A stretch of DNA of 63,841 bases from Companilactobacillus zhongbaensis (GTDB lineage Bacteria > Bacillota > Bacilli > Lactobacillales > Lactobacillaceae), in assembly GCF_003946515.1 (NCBI RefSeq), contig NZ_RHOM01000014.1, positions 1-63,841 on the forward strand, in the 5' to 3' direction. The notes under the pieces are model-generated. The model saw only the letters and a program-made list of their open reading frames with translations, did not search any database and was not told the DNA's origin. A program made the position numbers and the translations under genes. Position 1 is the stretch's first letter. The number at the start of each line of letters is the position of its first letter. Below, piece after piece: positions 54,783-63,841 of the stretch.

Positions 54783-57422
54783 TCATTGGCTGGAGTATTT
54801 AGTTACGTGATTTGAAGATGTTTTATTTCGGTGCGGATGCCTAAAATGAAATCTCAATTCTTTTTCCACGTGATCAGTAAAGTCAGTCCAGTCGATTGCG
54901 GAAGAACCAGGTTTTATCTTAGTAGTACCAAGAATGATTTTTCCGCCACTTGCTACGAATTGATTTTTATAAGTCAATGCCGATTGTAATGAAGCAGAAT
55001 CGTTTGAAGATAATTCGCCGGTCTCCAAAGATAATGTCAAAGGATTTTTTTTGTTCAGTCGAGAATCGACGATACTCAATTTACCCGGTAATTTAGCCTG
55101 ACAACTATATTGTTGTTTGTTTATTGCGTGAACGACGCCGAAGTTAATGCTTTGAGGGGCAATTATTCTGAATGTCCCGTTGACTCTTTGAAAGAAGAAA
55201 AGATCAATTCCTTCATTGCTGGGAGTTTTCGAATTAACATCCTCAACATAGATTACAAGTGTATGCAGATCTGTATCGGTAATATTTTTTAGGGATAAAT
55301 TGTTTAAGACCCATTTGTTTGCTCGACCAGGAGTTTTATTTTCTGCACCTTTAGAAAATAAAATTTTCTCTCCTTGTTTAAAACTGTAATATAAATTCAC
55401 TTTGGGACTATCTGCATCATACCAGATTCCTGAAAGATTAATTGTGTCAGAATTTATCTCGAATGGTTCTTGAATTGTTGAATCTGAAGAAGGGCTTAGT
55501 ATCGAGATATCAGGAATAACTTCAGCCGCAGGCTTGATAAAAATATCAATTTTATGAATTTCTGAACGATGTTCAGTTCTTACACCATTCTTGTCTTCGA
55601 CGAAACCTCGTGCAAAAATTCTTATCTTGTGTGTACCTGGGCTTAACTTTGATATATCAATAAATTCTTTCCAGTTGTGTGTAGTTCCAGCTAGTCTGTC
55701 TGCTTCCGTTTGGGAGTCATGCAGTAGTAAATCAGATTTATCCATGTTTGCATTGTCGATGGTATACATTAAATCGATGTTGTTATTTTGATAGTCAAAC
55801 CAAGAGCCTTCTAACTTAATTTTTTCATGATGGTTTTCAACAACTATTGGGTCTTGATTGGATGTATTTTCTTTGATGCTAATATTAGGATTCATTTTAC
55901 CGATGACATCAAATTTAGTGGAATAAGCTAAATAAGTTTTATCGTTGATATTTAGTGGCGTGTTTTTTGTTGCCATCATCAATGTTTTTAAGTTTTTATT
56001 GGGGAAGAAATGGCCGGCTCCCGGATCTAATGCAGTTTTATATCCTTGGTCAGCAACGTTCTCAAAATGTGCATCGCTATTTTTTTGATAAACAAAATTT
56101 GATCCTCCAAAATAGGATGGCTTGTTTGATGATAGTTTCCAAGCAAAGGGCGAATCTTTGTGAGATGATAAATCAAATTCAATATCAGCACCCAGATCCT
56201 TGTTGAAGGCGTACAATCCATGATTGTTGCCTAAAGAATGAATATCAGCAGCATTAGTTGAATCTTTACCATTTATGGAATTATTAAAGGTAATATTTCT
56301 GAAACTGTAGCCGACAAAATTATTGAGATTTTGATTTCCAATATTTTTATATGTGATTTCAGTTTGAACTACATTATTTTTAGTAAATCGTTGAATTATT
56401 TCGACTTGAACCTTGTATTCAAGATTTTTAGAAAGAGGGTTCCAATCGATGATTTCATACTTCTGCTCGAAGATCATTCTCTGTTCTTCTAGTCCCGTGT
56501 CTTTGGATATTCTAGTCCAAAAGGATGCGGTATTTTTATTCATGCTGGTATTAAAATTATTGCTGCTTAGGCGATAATCGGGACCTGCAATATTTGGTGT
56601 TTGATCAGTTACTTTTTCTCGATAATTGAATAAATTAGATGTGACGATATTATTAATAGATTGACGGTTATCATCAACACCATTAGAGCCGTTTACCTGA
56701 AGACCATCGCCACTAGTATTAGTAAAAAAGGTGTTGTTAGTAATATTTTTTTCTGTATTGTTTAACACCAAAATACCAGAGTTTGCTGCGGTAATATTAT
56801 TTTTTCGCGATGAATGCAAGTTATCTCGTTTAGTTGATTCATTCACTGAAAATTGGTTCAAAGCTTTTGTAATAGATCCAAAATAAATGACAGGTTTCAA
56901 AACCGAACCATCAGATTGTTTTTTGATTGGATTCCCATAACTGACTTTTAACTTATCACGTTTGGACCATGCATATGGATCAGCTCGAGAGTTTTCTGTG
57001 AAGTAAGTAGGATTTGAAAATGATTCTGCAGCCAATTTATTTTGCTTTATGTCATAAATATTTATCGTGGCAAGATCTGTGTCATTGAAATGGATATGGA
57101 GATCGTTTGTGTTTGAGTCTTTCAAATTCACAGTTACTTGGTCAAAGTCGATATCTTCAACGACATTCTTTTCACCAAGATCTTGTTTTAATTTTTCTAT
57201 TGAAATATTTTTGTACTGTGGTGAATTGATTATCAGTAATTTGTGCTTATCTTTAAATGATGCATTCACCAAGATATCGAAACTGTCATTTTCGTTATTT
57301 AAGTTGGTTATATGAGCAGTCGTAGATAGTTCTGTTGCGTTTGCTGTATTTGCACTACCAACCCCTAAAATAAAGGCAACACAAATAATCGCTAATGTTA
57401 TTAGCTTTGTAATTAGTAACAT
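54783..57422 (-). CDS. secreted surface protein, type II, copy 1 (intact)
   Basis: 879 aa. Signal peptide about 1-29 (ITLAIICVAFILGVGSANTA); N-terminal beta-rich domain to about 130; a large domain of about 300 residues shared with the next two genes and unknown to me (VSYGNP..PVIYFGSI, NNITAANSGIL, a SLGNNHGLYAF-type motif, SPFAWKLS); two Ig-like repeats with the pattern L-x-G-x-W-x-D (about 520 and 665); and a WxL-like end (INFGVVHAINKQQYSCQAKL onward). The last residues lack the W-T-W found in the paralogues. No LPXTG. GGGGG precedes the ATG. The only unbroken copy of the three. Confidence 0.75.
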   Translation of the reverse strand: MLLITKLITLAIICVAFILGVGSANTANATELSTTAHITNLNNENDSFDILVNASFKDKHKLLIINSPQYKNISIEKLKQDLGEKNVVEDIDFDQVTVNLKDSNTNDLHIHFNDTDLATINIYDIKQNKLAAESFSNPTYFTENSRADPYAWSKRDKLKVSYGNPIKKQSDGSVLKPVIYFGSITKALNQFSVNESTKRDNLHSSRKNNITAANSGILVLNNTEKNITNNTFFTNTSGDGLQVNGSNGVDDNRQSINNIVTSNLFNYREKVTDQTPNIAGPDYRLSSNNFNTSMNKNTASFWTRISKDTGLEEQRMIFEQKYEIIDWNPLSKNLEYKVQVEIIQRFTKNNVVQTEITYKNIGNQNLNNFVGYSFRNITFNNSINGKDSTNAADIHSLGNNHGLYAFNKDLGADIEFDLSSHKDSPFAWKLSSNKPSYFGGSNFVYQKNSDAHFENVADQGYKTALDPGAGHFFPNKNLKTLMMATKNTPLNINDKTYLAYSTKFDVIGKMNPNISIKENTSNQDPIVVENHHEKIKLEGSWFDYQNNNIDLMYTIDNANMDKSDLLLHDSQTEADRLAGTTHNWKEFIDISKLSPGTHKIRIFARGFVEDKNGVRTEHRSEIHKIDIFIKPAAEVIPDISILSPSSDSTIQEPFEINSDTINLSGIWYDADSPKVNLYYSFKQGEKILFSKGAENKTPGRANKWVLNNLSLKNITDTDLHTLVIYVEDVNSKTPSNEGIDLFFFQRVNGTFRIIAPQSINFGVVHAINKQQYSCQAKLPGKLSIVDSRLNKKNPLTLSLETGELSSNDSASLQSALTYKNQFVASGGKIILGTTKIKPGSSAIDWTDFTDHVEKELRFHFRHPHRNKTSSNHVTKYSSQ

Positions 57423-57581
57423 ATTTTCCCCCGTCCCTAAAACATACTTTAGTAGGTTATCAAATTAATTCAGGCAGTTTTTGCTAAAAAAAGATATGAT
57501 TTTGTTTCTGAAATGACGGGTTTTGTATTAGGTATTTTTTAATTAGTAATTTAATCAGAGGAAAATGTGATTGAGGGTACT

Positions 57582-57613
57582 AAAAAAAGGATACTGTTGG
57601 AAACGATATCCTC
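57582..57613 (-). terminator. probable terminator of type II copy 2
   Basis: On the minus strand GGATATCGTTT..AACAGTATCC is followed by a T-run, about 75 bases past the stop of the gene. Confidence 0.55.
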
Positions 57614-57688
57614 GTTGATAAATTTGATTGGATCTCACAATTTTATTTATCAAATTATTTGTAACAGGTTATTAAATAGGTCAGAGAA

Positions 57689-60580
57689 CTAGATTGTGTC
57701 TCTAGCTTCCCAAGTCCAGTGACTTTGATATTTGCCGGTTTTTACTTTTTCATCACTCTTGATTTTTAACTTCAAATTATTCTGCAGTTCATTTGTCAGA
57801 TCAAACTTGAAGTCGTCGGTATCCTTGTCGAAAGTATACAACGAATCAGGAGTGATTTTTTCTTTATTCCAAAATAGTTGCGTGTTTAATATTTTGTTTG
57901 AGTCGGTTTTTTCAATGAAGTTTTCGACTTTGAGATTGACTTTGATTGGTTGAGCTTGCTTGTCACGATAGTCATAGATGAATAAATTACCAGTCATTTT
58001 TGGAGATGACACTTCGACTTCTGACTTTGGTGCGAGATTCTTCATCCCAAAGTCGATGATGTTAGGTGCGTCGATTCCAATGCTGTTAGCTTGGTTGATC
58101 CGGAAGTAAAAACGGTCGTGACCTTCGGCTTCACCGTGTTGATTTCGGTTGACAATTTTAAAGTCGATGTGATGGATCGCGTTATCATTGAGTACTTCAC
58201 GGATGTTGAAATTTTTCAATTCCCAAGGTGCAATTTTTCCAGAGACTTTGTCTTTTTCGGCAATTTCTAGTTTACGAGGTGTCTTGTCAAAATCAGAAGT
58301 GTAGGTAATTTCGTAATCTTCAGTGTTTGACTGATAAATTCCGGCCAAATCAAAGGTGTTCTGTGAAGCTTTGTCGATATTTAGGTCGTAGAGTTTAGTT
58401 CCTGGTGCATCTAAGGACCAAGAATTATCTGCTGGAGTTTTGACGTTGATTGATGGTTCAGCTGGTGTTCTTGACGGCACGGATACATATCGCGTTACTA
58501 TTTCAGAAGTTTGTTTTGCTTTATCTACGGCCATCACGGAAATTTTATACAAGCCAGGTCCGATGTCATCGAGTGGGATTTTTTTCGAAAATCCTTGGAC
58601 CTTTCCGATTTTTTTGTCGGCATCTGATTGTTTGGCGTAACCGTTAGTAGCACTCAAACGATTTTTTAAAAGTTCTTGAGTGGGGTCTGCTTGATCATCA
58701 GCTTCAGAGCCGATTTCCTTAATGGTATATTTGACGTTAACGTCATTTTCACCGTAATGATGCCAAGTTCCATGGAGATCGTAGAAGTTTTCTTCCGGCT
58801 TCATTATATAAGGAGAATTTCGGGTGAGACCGTCATTGTGCACGTCCAAATTGGGCTTGGAGTTGATGTAACGCATGTTGACACCGTAGGTGAGTGAAAC
58901 TTGTTAACCTGGAGCGAGCGGCTGATTCTTCGTGTGCATGGAAAGCCCTGAGTCGAAGTCACGATTTAACTCCATCCAAGTATTCCCAGGGCCGGGTTCA
59001 ATAAATCTGTCCCCAGTGTCATTCACATCAGTAAAGGCATCGTTGTATTTATTATCTAACCCATTAACGTTCCAAGGAAAGTGATCTTTATTGCTCGATT
59101 CGTAATAAGCCGAACGGGTACCACGGGCAGCCCAGGCATAGGGACTATCTTCAAAGCCTTCCAGTTGGAATTCGATCCGACCACCGTAATCGGGACGGCT
59201 GGCGTAAAGTCCGCGGTGATTTCCTAATGAGCGTAGTTTATTTTTTTGCGCCCCTTGATCATATCTGACACCCTTATGGAAGGTAATATCCCGGAAGACA
59301 TAACCTTGGAAGTTATCGAGGGTATGCTGACTGACATTTTTATATTCATAAGTAACGATGACTGCATTATCTTTGTTGAAACGTTGGGTGATAGTTACTT
59401 GAATTCGCATGCCTTGATTTAGCTGGTAAAAAACCATTCTTTGTTCCGTTAATATTTGTCCAGATTCTTTGGAGACCCGGGTATAAAGATGGACGTTGTC
59501 TTCGTCGACACCCCATTCATTTTTTTCTTCGTAATCAGGTCCATAAATTGCTGGACGAAGGGGATTCCCGGTGGAGTGTGTACAGTCAAAAAGGTTCGTT
59601 GTGGCGAAATTACGTTGAGATCCGGTAAGATTTAGCTTGTCAGGATACAAGCCATCACCAAAAGTATTAGTGTAATATTGGTTGATATTTCCCGACTTCT
59701 TTTGTGGTCGGCTCCAAGTACTCTTCTTGGGTACTTCAATGACCCCAGTATTGGCAGCAGAAATATTATTAAGTCGTCCGGTTCCGTACGAGGTTGCTGG
59801 AACGCCAGGAATCCGCATGTAACGTCCACCGGTTGAACGATGTGGCGTGATATCACCTTCTAGTGCATAGTTGATCGCACCAAAGTAAATTACTGGATAA
59901 AGCCGTGAGCCATTAGTTTTATTAGTGATCTTTCCATAGGAAGCCATCATGTTCGACACTTCGACCCAGTTATCATTCCAGTCAGGCGTATCAGAGTTAG
60001 ACTCGCCGTAAATCGGTGCATAAGATGCCGGTTTTTGAGCTTTTTCATTGGGATCAGTTTCATGAGCAGGTTCGGTGGCTGCTTGGTTTGGTGTGATGGC
60101 AACTTCTTGTTCAAGATTATTTGGTTCAGGTTGAGCTGGTTCATTTATAACTTTGTCAAAAATTTGTTCACCGGCAACATCGAGAAAAAATAAGTGTGTC
60201 CGACCACTGTTAGTTTTTATCGTCAAACTACCATTGCCTTTGGAATCGATTTTGTCCTTTAGATTTAAATGAATTTGTGAATTTTCCAGATCATTCCCAA
60301 AGTCTTTTTGATCAAGTTGTTTTTCTAGATCTTGTCGATCGATATTTTTGATTTGCGGTGAAGAAATAGTCAAAATTGGATGTTCTTTTGGTAATGAATA
60401 TTTGATTTTTACGGTTGTCGTGTCAGAGTCTTTTTCAATATTTTCGATGCTGATTTGTGAAGTGGGAAGAGCGGTATCACTGGCTTTAGACTCGTTTTTA
60501 TTTGATGAAAAATCCCAAATTCCTAAAACGAAGGTCAAAATGATTAACGTGATACATAGGAATTTACTTCTAATTTTCAT
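57689..60580 (-). pseudogene. type II surface protein, copy 2, interrupted by one in-frame TAA
   Basis: Start ATG 60580 (MKIRSKFLCITLIILTFVLG, signal peptide) after AAGGGGA. The protein runs through the N-terminal domain, a Pro/Glu-rich linker and the shared large domain to KNQPLAPG, then TAA at 58904-58906. The frame continues with QVSLTYGVNMRYIN and all downstream domains, ending KYQSHWTWEARDTI. Paralogues have a charged or polar residue at this point (KSGETIAMSYQTK). One base change repairs the gene to about 962 aa. The stop is followed by CAA, similar to some leaky stop contexts, so occasional readthrough is conceivable. Confidence 0.75.
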
Positions 60581-60708
60581 GGCATTCCCCTTATGCATTT
60601 TTATCGGCATTAATAATAACAACTAGTCATTAGAATTTGCTTTCAAAAATAATAAGGAATATTTTCTAGTTTAGAAACATTTTTGAAAAAGTATTTTATT
60701 TATAAAAT

Positions 60709-60743
60709 AAAAAAAATCACTCTTTAACAAGTGATTTTTTTAA
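60709..60743. terminator. terminator between type II copies 2 and 3
   Basis: AAAAAATCACT / AGTGATTTTTT hairpin with tracts on both sides; it ends the copy 3 transcript. Confidence 0.8.
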
Positions 60744-60749
60744 TGTTGT

Positions 60750-63511
60750 CTAGACCGAATTAGTAAAGCACCAAGTCCATCTGGCTTTGTACACGCCAGT
60801 TTCGTGAGCCCGCTTTTGAAACTTGAGGCGAAGTTTCTTTTCGAAATCATTGACGGTAGTTACGGTGATCCATTGGTTTTGTTTCGGTTCGATTTTTTTG
60901 TGAACGATCAATGGTTGATCAGATCTGATAGGGGAATTTTCCCATTGCAGACGGTAGTTTAACTTGCGCTTATCAGAATTTTGTAACTCACTGATTTGTA
61001 AGGAAAGATCCATCGGATCTGCATTTAGCTTTCGATAATCGATCAAGGTGAGTTGATTGTCCAAAGTGGGCTTAATCTTTTTTGACTGGCCGGGTATCAA
61101 ATGATGACTACCAAAGTCGATTTTTTCGGGATGGATCAATTCGAGTGGACCATCCTTGTGTCTGAAATAAAAAGTATCTGATTGCGGCGGGTGGGTTTCA
61201 TCCTTGATGCTAAATCTAATGCTGTGGGTTTTTTCTTTGTCGAGTTTTTGGAAGTTAAAGTCGGATAAGGTAAATTTCGTATTTTGTTTCTTATTATCCG
61301 TGATATGCTCAAGGTTTTTTTCGGGTCCGTTGTCTACTGAGTAGGTGATATCCAGTTCCTTACTGTCTTTGTCTGACCAGTATCCTTCGATGCTAACTAG
61401 ATTGTTATAAGTTTCAAAAGGATTTTTTTCAGAGGTTACGGCAGGTTTTTCAATGGTGATTTTTGGCACGTCAGCCACAACGCCAGGTACGATGATGTTA
61501 ACTGGTTTGACTACGGAATAGTGATTGTGACTGTCGAAGGCTACGACACTGATTTTATGATGTCCGGGTGAAAGTTTTTTTAGATTGGGAATATTGACTT
61601 CCCAGTCGTGGAGCACACCCTTGAATTGTTGGGATTCAGTTTGTTTGATGAAGCCTTCAGAAGAAATTCTAATTCCGTTGTCAGCAACGTATTGTGGAGA
61701 TTCATCAGGGGAGTCAGTTAAGTACTTTATTTGGACTTGTCGGTCCTCATAATGATGCCAATTGCCGAAAACCTTGAATTCTTTAAGATCATCCTCATCG
61801 AGTAGATCGGGGTTATCGTTATACATTCGTAATTGAATATCATCGGTTTTTTCAATTAACTTTGTTTGATAGCTCATAGCGATGGTCTCACCACTTTTTA
61901 AAGTTTTGTCTCCAGTGTGCATGGAGATACCTTTTTCGCCGATCGTGCCATCGGGTAACCATTGTTTACCTGCGGCGATGGGCTCGGTTTTGTCACCGGT
62001 GTCGTGGACATTTTTGAAGGCATCATGGAACTTTGAATTTTTAGTAGTTGCCCATGGGAAATTACTGTCATTAGTTCCGTCAAAAAATGTTGATGCTGTA
62101 CCTGGCCTGCCCAACCAAAAGCTGAGTTTTCCACTCCGTTCATTTTAAATTCAATTCGACCGTCATTGGAATCACGACTAGCGTAGATTCCTTCGTTGTT
62201 CCCCAAAGATAACATTTTAGTTTGGCTGTCACGGCCATCAAAATCACTGTTTTTCATGAAGGTAATGTCTCGGAATAAAAATCCAGTAAAATGAGTTACG
62301 GTATTATTTAGATTTCTGAATTCCATTTGAACATCGATCGATCCATCTGGAAGAAATTTTTGGGTGATCGAAATTTGAATAGAATAATGTCGACCGAAGA
62401 AAGGTTTATGTGTTTGGTTGAAGACGATTTTTTGCATTTCTAACTTAGTATCGGGATCTTGCCGAACGTAAAATTTTGCTGAATCGGGATCCATTGTTCT
62501 TTTGTCTGAGCTAGAACTAGTATGCACAGGATCAATACCACGAACAGCTGGTCGAGCGTGATAGGCACCTTGACCATCGGAAAATTGTTTGATGTTAGTG
62601 GTTACGAAATTTCGTTGTGATCCGTAATAACTATCGTGACTTGCGATATCACCATCACCAAAGGTGGTCGTGTAATACGTGTAATTAGGATCGTTTCTTC
62701 TTTGACTCACTAGGGGTTCGGCGTCTTTGGGTGCAACGATGATGCCAGAATTTGCTGCGGATATGTTATTTTTTCTACCTTCACCAATGTCATCGACGAA
62801 TAACGAACGTTCACGAGCTCCAACTGAATCTTTGACGGAAATTCGATTTAAAGCATAATGCAGTGAACCAAAATACATTACCGGGACGATTTGTTTGCCG
62901 TTTCGATAAGTGATGTTCCCGGTAGAAACTTTCAACTTATTCATTCGTTGCCAATCTTGTCCTAGTCGGGGCGATGTCTCAGGATTTTCTGTTTCTGATT
63001 GCTTCTCATTTTGCTTTTCTGTTTCAATGTTGTTTTCGGATGCAGCTGGTTTGGATGAGGTGTCCTCAGATTTTTCGTTAAATTTAAACTCGTGTTCTGC
63101 AATCTTTTTTTGTTCGAGATTTTTAATTGTGATTTTAGTTGTGATAGGTTCTTGGATAGACAACTTAAAAGAAGTTTGGAGATCTTTTAGTTCTAGTTCT
63201 TTTAAGTTGATGTCGATTGTTTTGTTATTTAGTTCCAAGTTAACATTTTCGTCACCAAGCTGGTGTTTTAAATCTTTAACCGCAATGTTGCTGATCTGAT
63301 CAGAATGGATGGTTAGTTTCATATCTGATGTCGCTGCTGGTGCATAGTTCACGATGATAGTCTTTTTATCATCGTGGCTAGCTGACTCCAGGTTGATTTT
63401 TTCGGTCGATGTGATCTCGTAGGCATGGGAAATGTTAGCGTTAGTTGAAGCTGAGACCGTAGTTAATAAAGCCGTAAAAAAAGTTATTAGGAAAATGCTT
63501 TTATAATTCAT
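60750..63511 (-). pseudogene. type II surface protein, copy 3, frameshifted
   Basis: Start ATG 63511 (MNYKSIFLITFFTALLTTVS, signal peptide) after GAGGGAG. The first frame carries the N-terminal domain, a Glu/Ser linker and the large domain to ENSAFGWAG. Near 62104-62107 (GGCC) a single base has been lost; adding one C restores GWAGPGTASTFF, in line with WAARGTRSAYY in copy 2. The second frame then holds the two L-x-G-x-W repeats and the WxL-like end YKARWTWCFTNSV. Repaired length is about 920 aa. The lost base is in a short C run, so slippage is the likely cause. Confidence 0.75.
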
Positions 63512-63689
63512 GTGAAACTCCCTCAATTGCAATATTGCTGTCGAAGACAAATAATATCATTACCATTAGCTATACTTTTATCAAAAGTCGGCGGTAATTT
63601 TATCGGTAGTTGGTGGAATCGATAACGAAATAATTATTTAAAAAATTAATTCTGGCGAATTTTATAACCAAGTTAGCCACCTTAAGAAA

Positions 63690-63770
63690 ATTTGAATAAA
63701 AAAACACCAAGACGGAAAAATCAGTTATCATTGGAGTTCCGACACTAACAATGAAAGAGGTTTTTCGTCT
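63690..63770. repeat. inverted repeat before the transposase start
   Basis: CAAGACGGAAAAA (about 63708-63720) and TTTTTCGTCTTG (about 63760-63771) pair with one bulge. On the minus strand a T-run follows, so it may act as a terminator. It may also mark the edge of an insertion sequence whose body lies beyond the window. Confidence 0.45.
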
Positions 63771-63772
63771 TG

Positions 63773-63841
63773 ATGCATCAACAGAATACCATAATTCGCA
63801 AAAAAGGACAGCACTTAACTGAAATTGAACGAGGCAGAATT
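63773..63841 (+). CDS. N-terminus of a probable IS30-family transposase (cut by window end)
   Basis: The frame from ATG 63773 reads MHQQNTIIRKKGQHLTEIER and then GRI up to the last base. The block KGQHLTEIERGRI resembles the N-terminal helix-turn-helix of IS30-family transposases of lactobacilli. Only 23 residues are visible, so the call is tentative. Confidence 0.45.
   Translation, partial: MHQQNTIIRKKGQHLTEIERGRI

Noticed and set aside
62090-62120. Programmed -1 ribosomal frameshift in type II copy 3
   Set aside because: No slippery heptamer (X XXY YYZ) near the change of frame; loss of one C in a short C run is simpler.

Overview
The window looks like a low-GC Gram-positive chromosome of the family Lactobacillaceae. 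The signs are strong GGAGG-type ribosome binding sites, a GTG/TTG start mix, an L-box lysine riboswitch, an SMK-box on metK, a T-box on leuS, a LexA (DinR) box, cre-like CcpA sites, a SLAP-domain secreted protein and WxL-like surface proteins. Companilactobacillus (the former L. farciminis/alimentarius group) is my guess at genus; it is an inference from gene content, not a database match.

Layout. 1-12.6 kb: tRNA-Ser, then the lysine/diaminopimelate (DAP) block: aspartokinase and dapF on the minus strand, diverging from a lysine-riboswitch-controlled nine-gene operon (lysA, dapD/H, N-acetyl-DAP deacetylase, dapA, dapB, three tandem paralogous aminotransferases, asd). Together these run aspartate to lysine by the acetylase route. 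12.6-36 kb is a mosaic of housekeeping genes: a P1B-type ATPase, a DNA glycosylase, tRNA-Glu/Val, metK, an MFS pump, PAP2, a LysM autolysin, leuS, a MurJ/YtgP-like flippase, nnrD, tRNA-Leu, a 39-aa orphan peptide, catalase, an FAD disulfide reductase with a likely ACG start, an SDR, an orphan HicB and NrnA. 37-43.5 kb holds three tandem plus-strand surface proteins (Ig-like repeats plus a WxL-like C-terminus; the middle one is a pseudogene). 43.5-54.7 kb has small proteins, a cold-shock protein, an SOS-controlled Y-family polymerase operon, a cre-controlled 45-aa ORF, mscL, argGH, a possible small RNA, a broken secreted gene, a second PAP2 and pnuC. 54.8-63.5 kb holds three minus-strand surface proteins of a second type (a large shared domain I do not recognise, two Ig-like repeats, and a WxL-like end); two of the three are interrupted. 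The window ends in the first codons of a probable IS30-type transposase.

Most unusual material. Intergenic regions at 12.7-13.2, 26.1-26.4, 32.4-32.7, 34.5-34.8 and 47.2-47.5 kb carry two families of long, GC-richer, hairpin-forming repeats. Stem sequences differ between copies but pairing is kept, and flanking boxes are conserved. All copies lie in the same orientation. The DNA around them, including genes on either strand, is unusually T+G-rich on the plus strand (about 67-81% in hand-counted stretches, against about 53-60% in controls). I regard these elements and their strand-asymmetric surroundings as the best candidate for an undescribed system here.

Limits: all calls rest on reading the sequence and given translations. 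No homology search, folding program or genome context was available.
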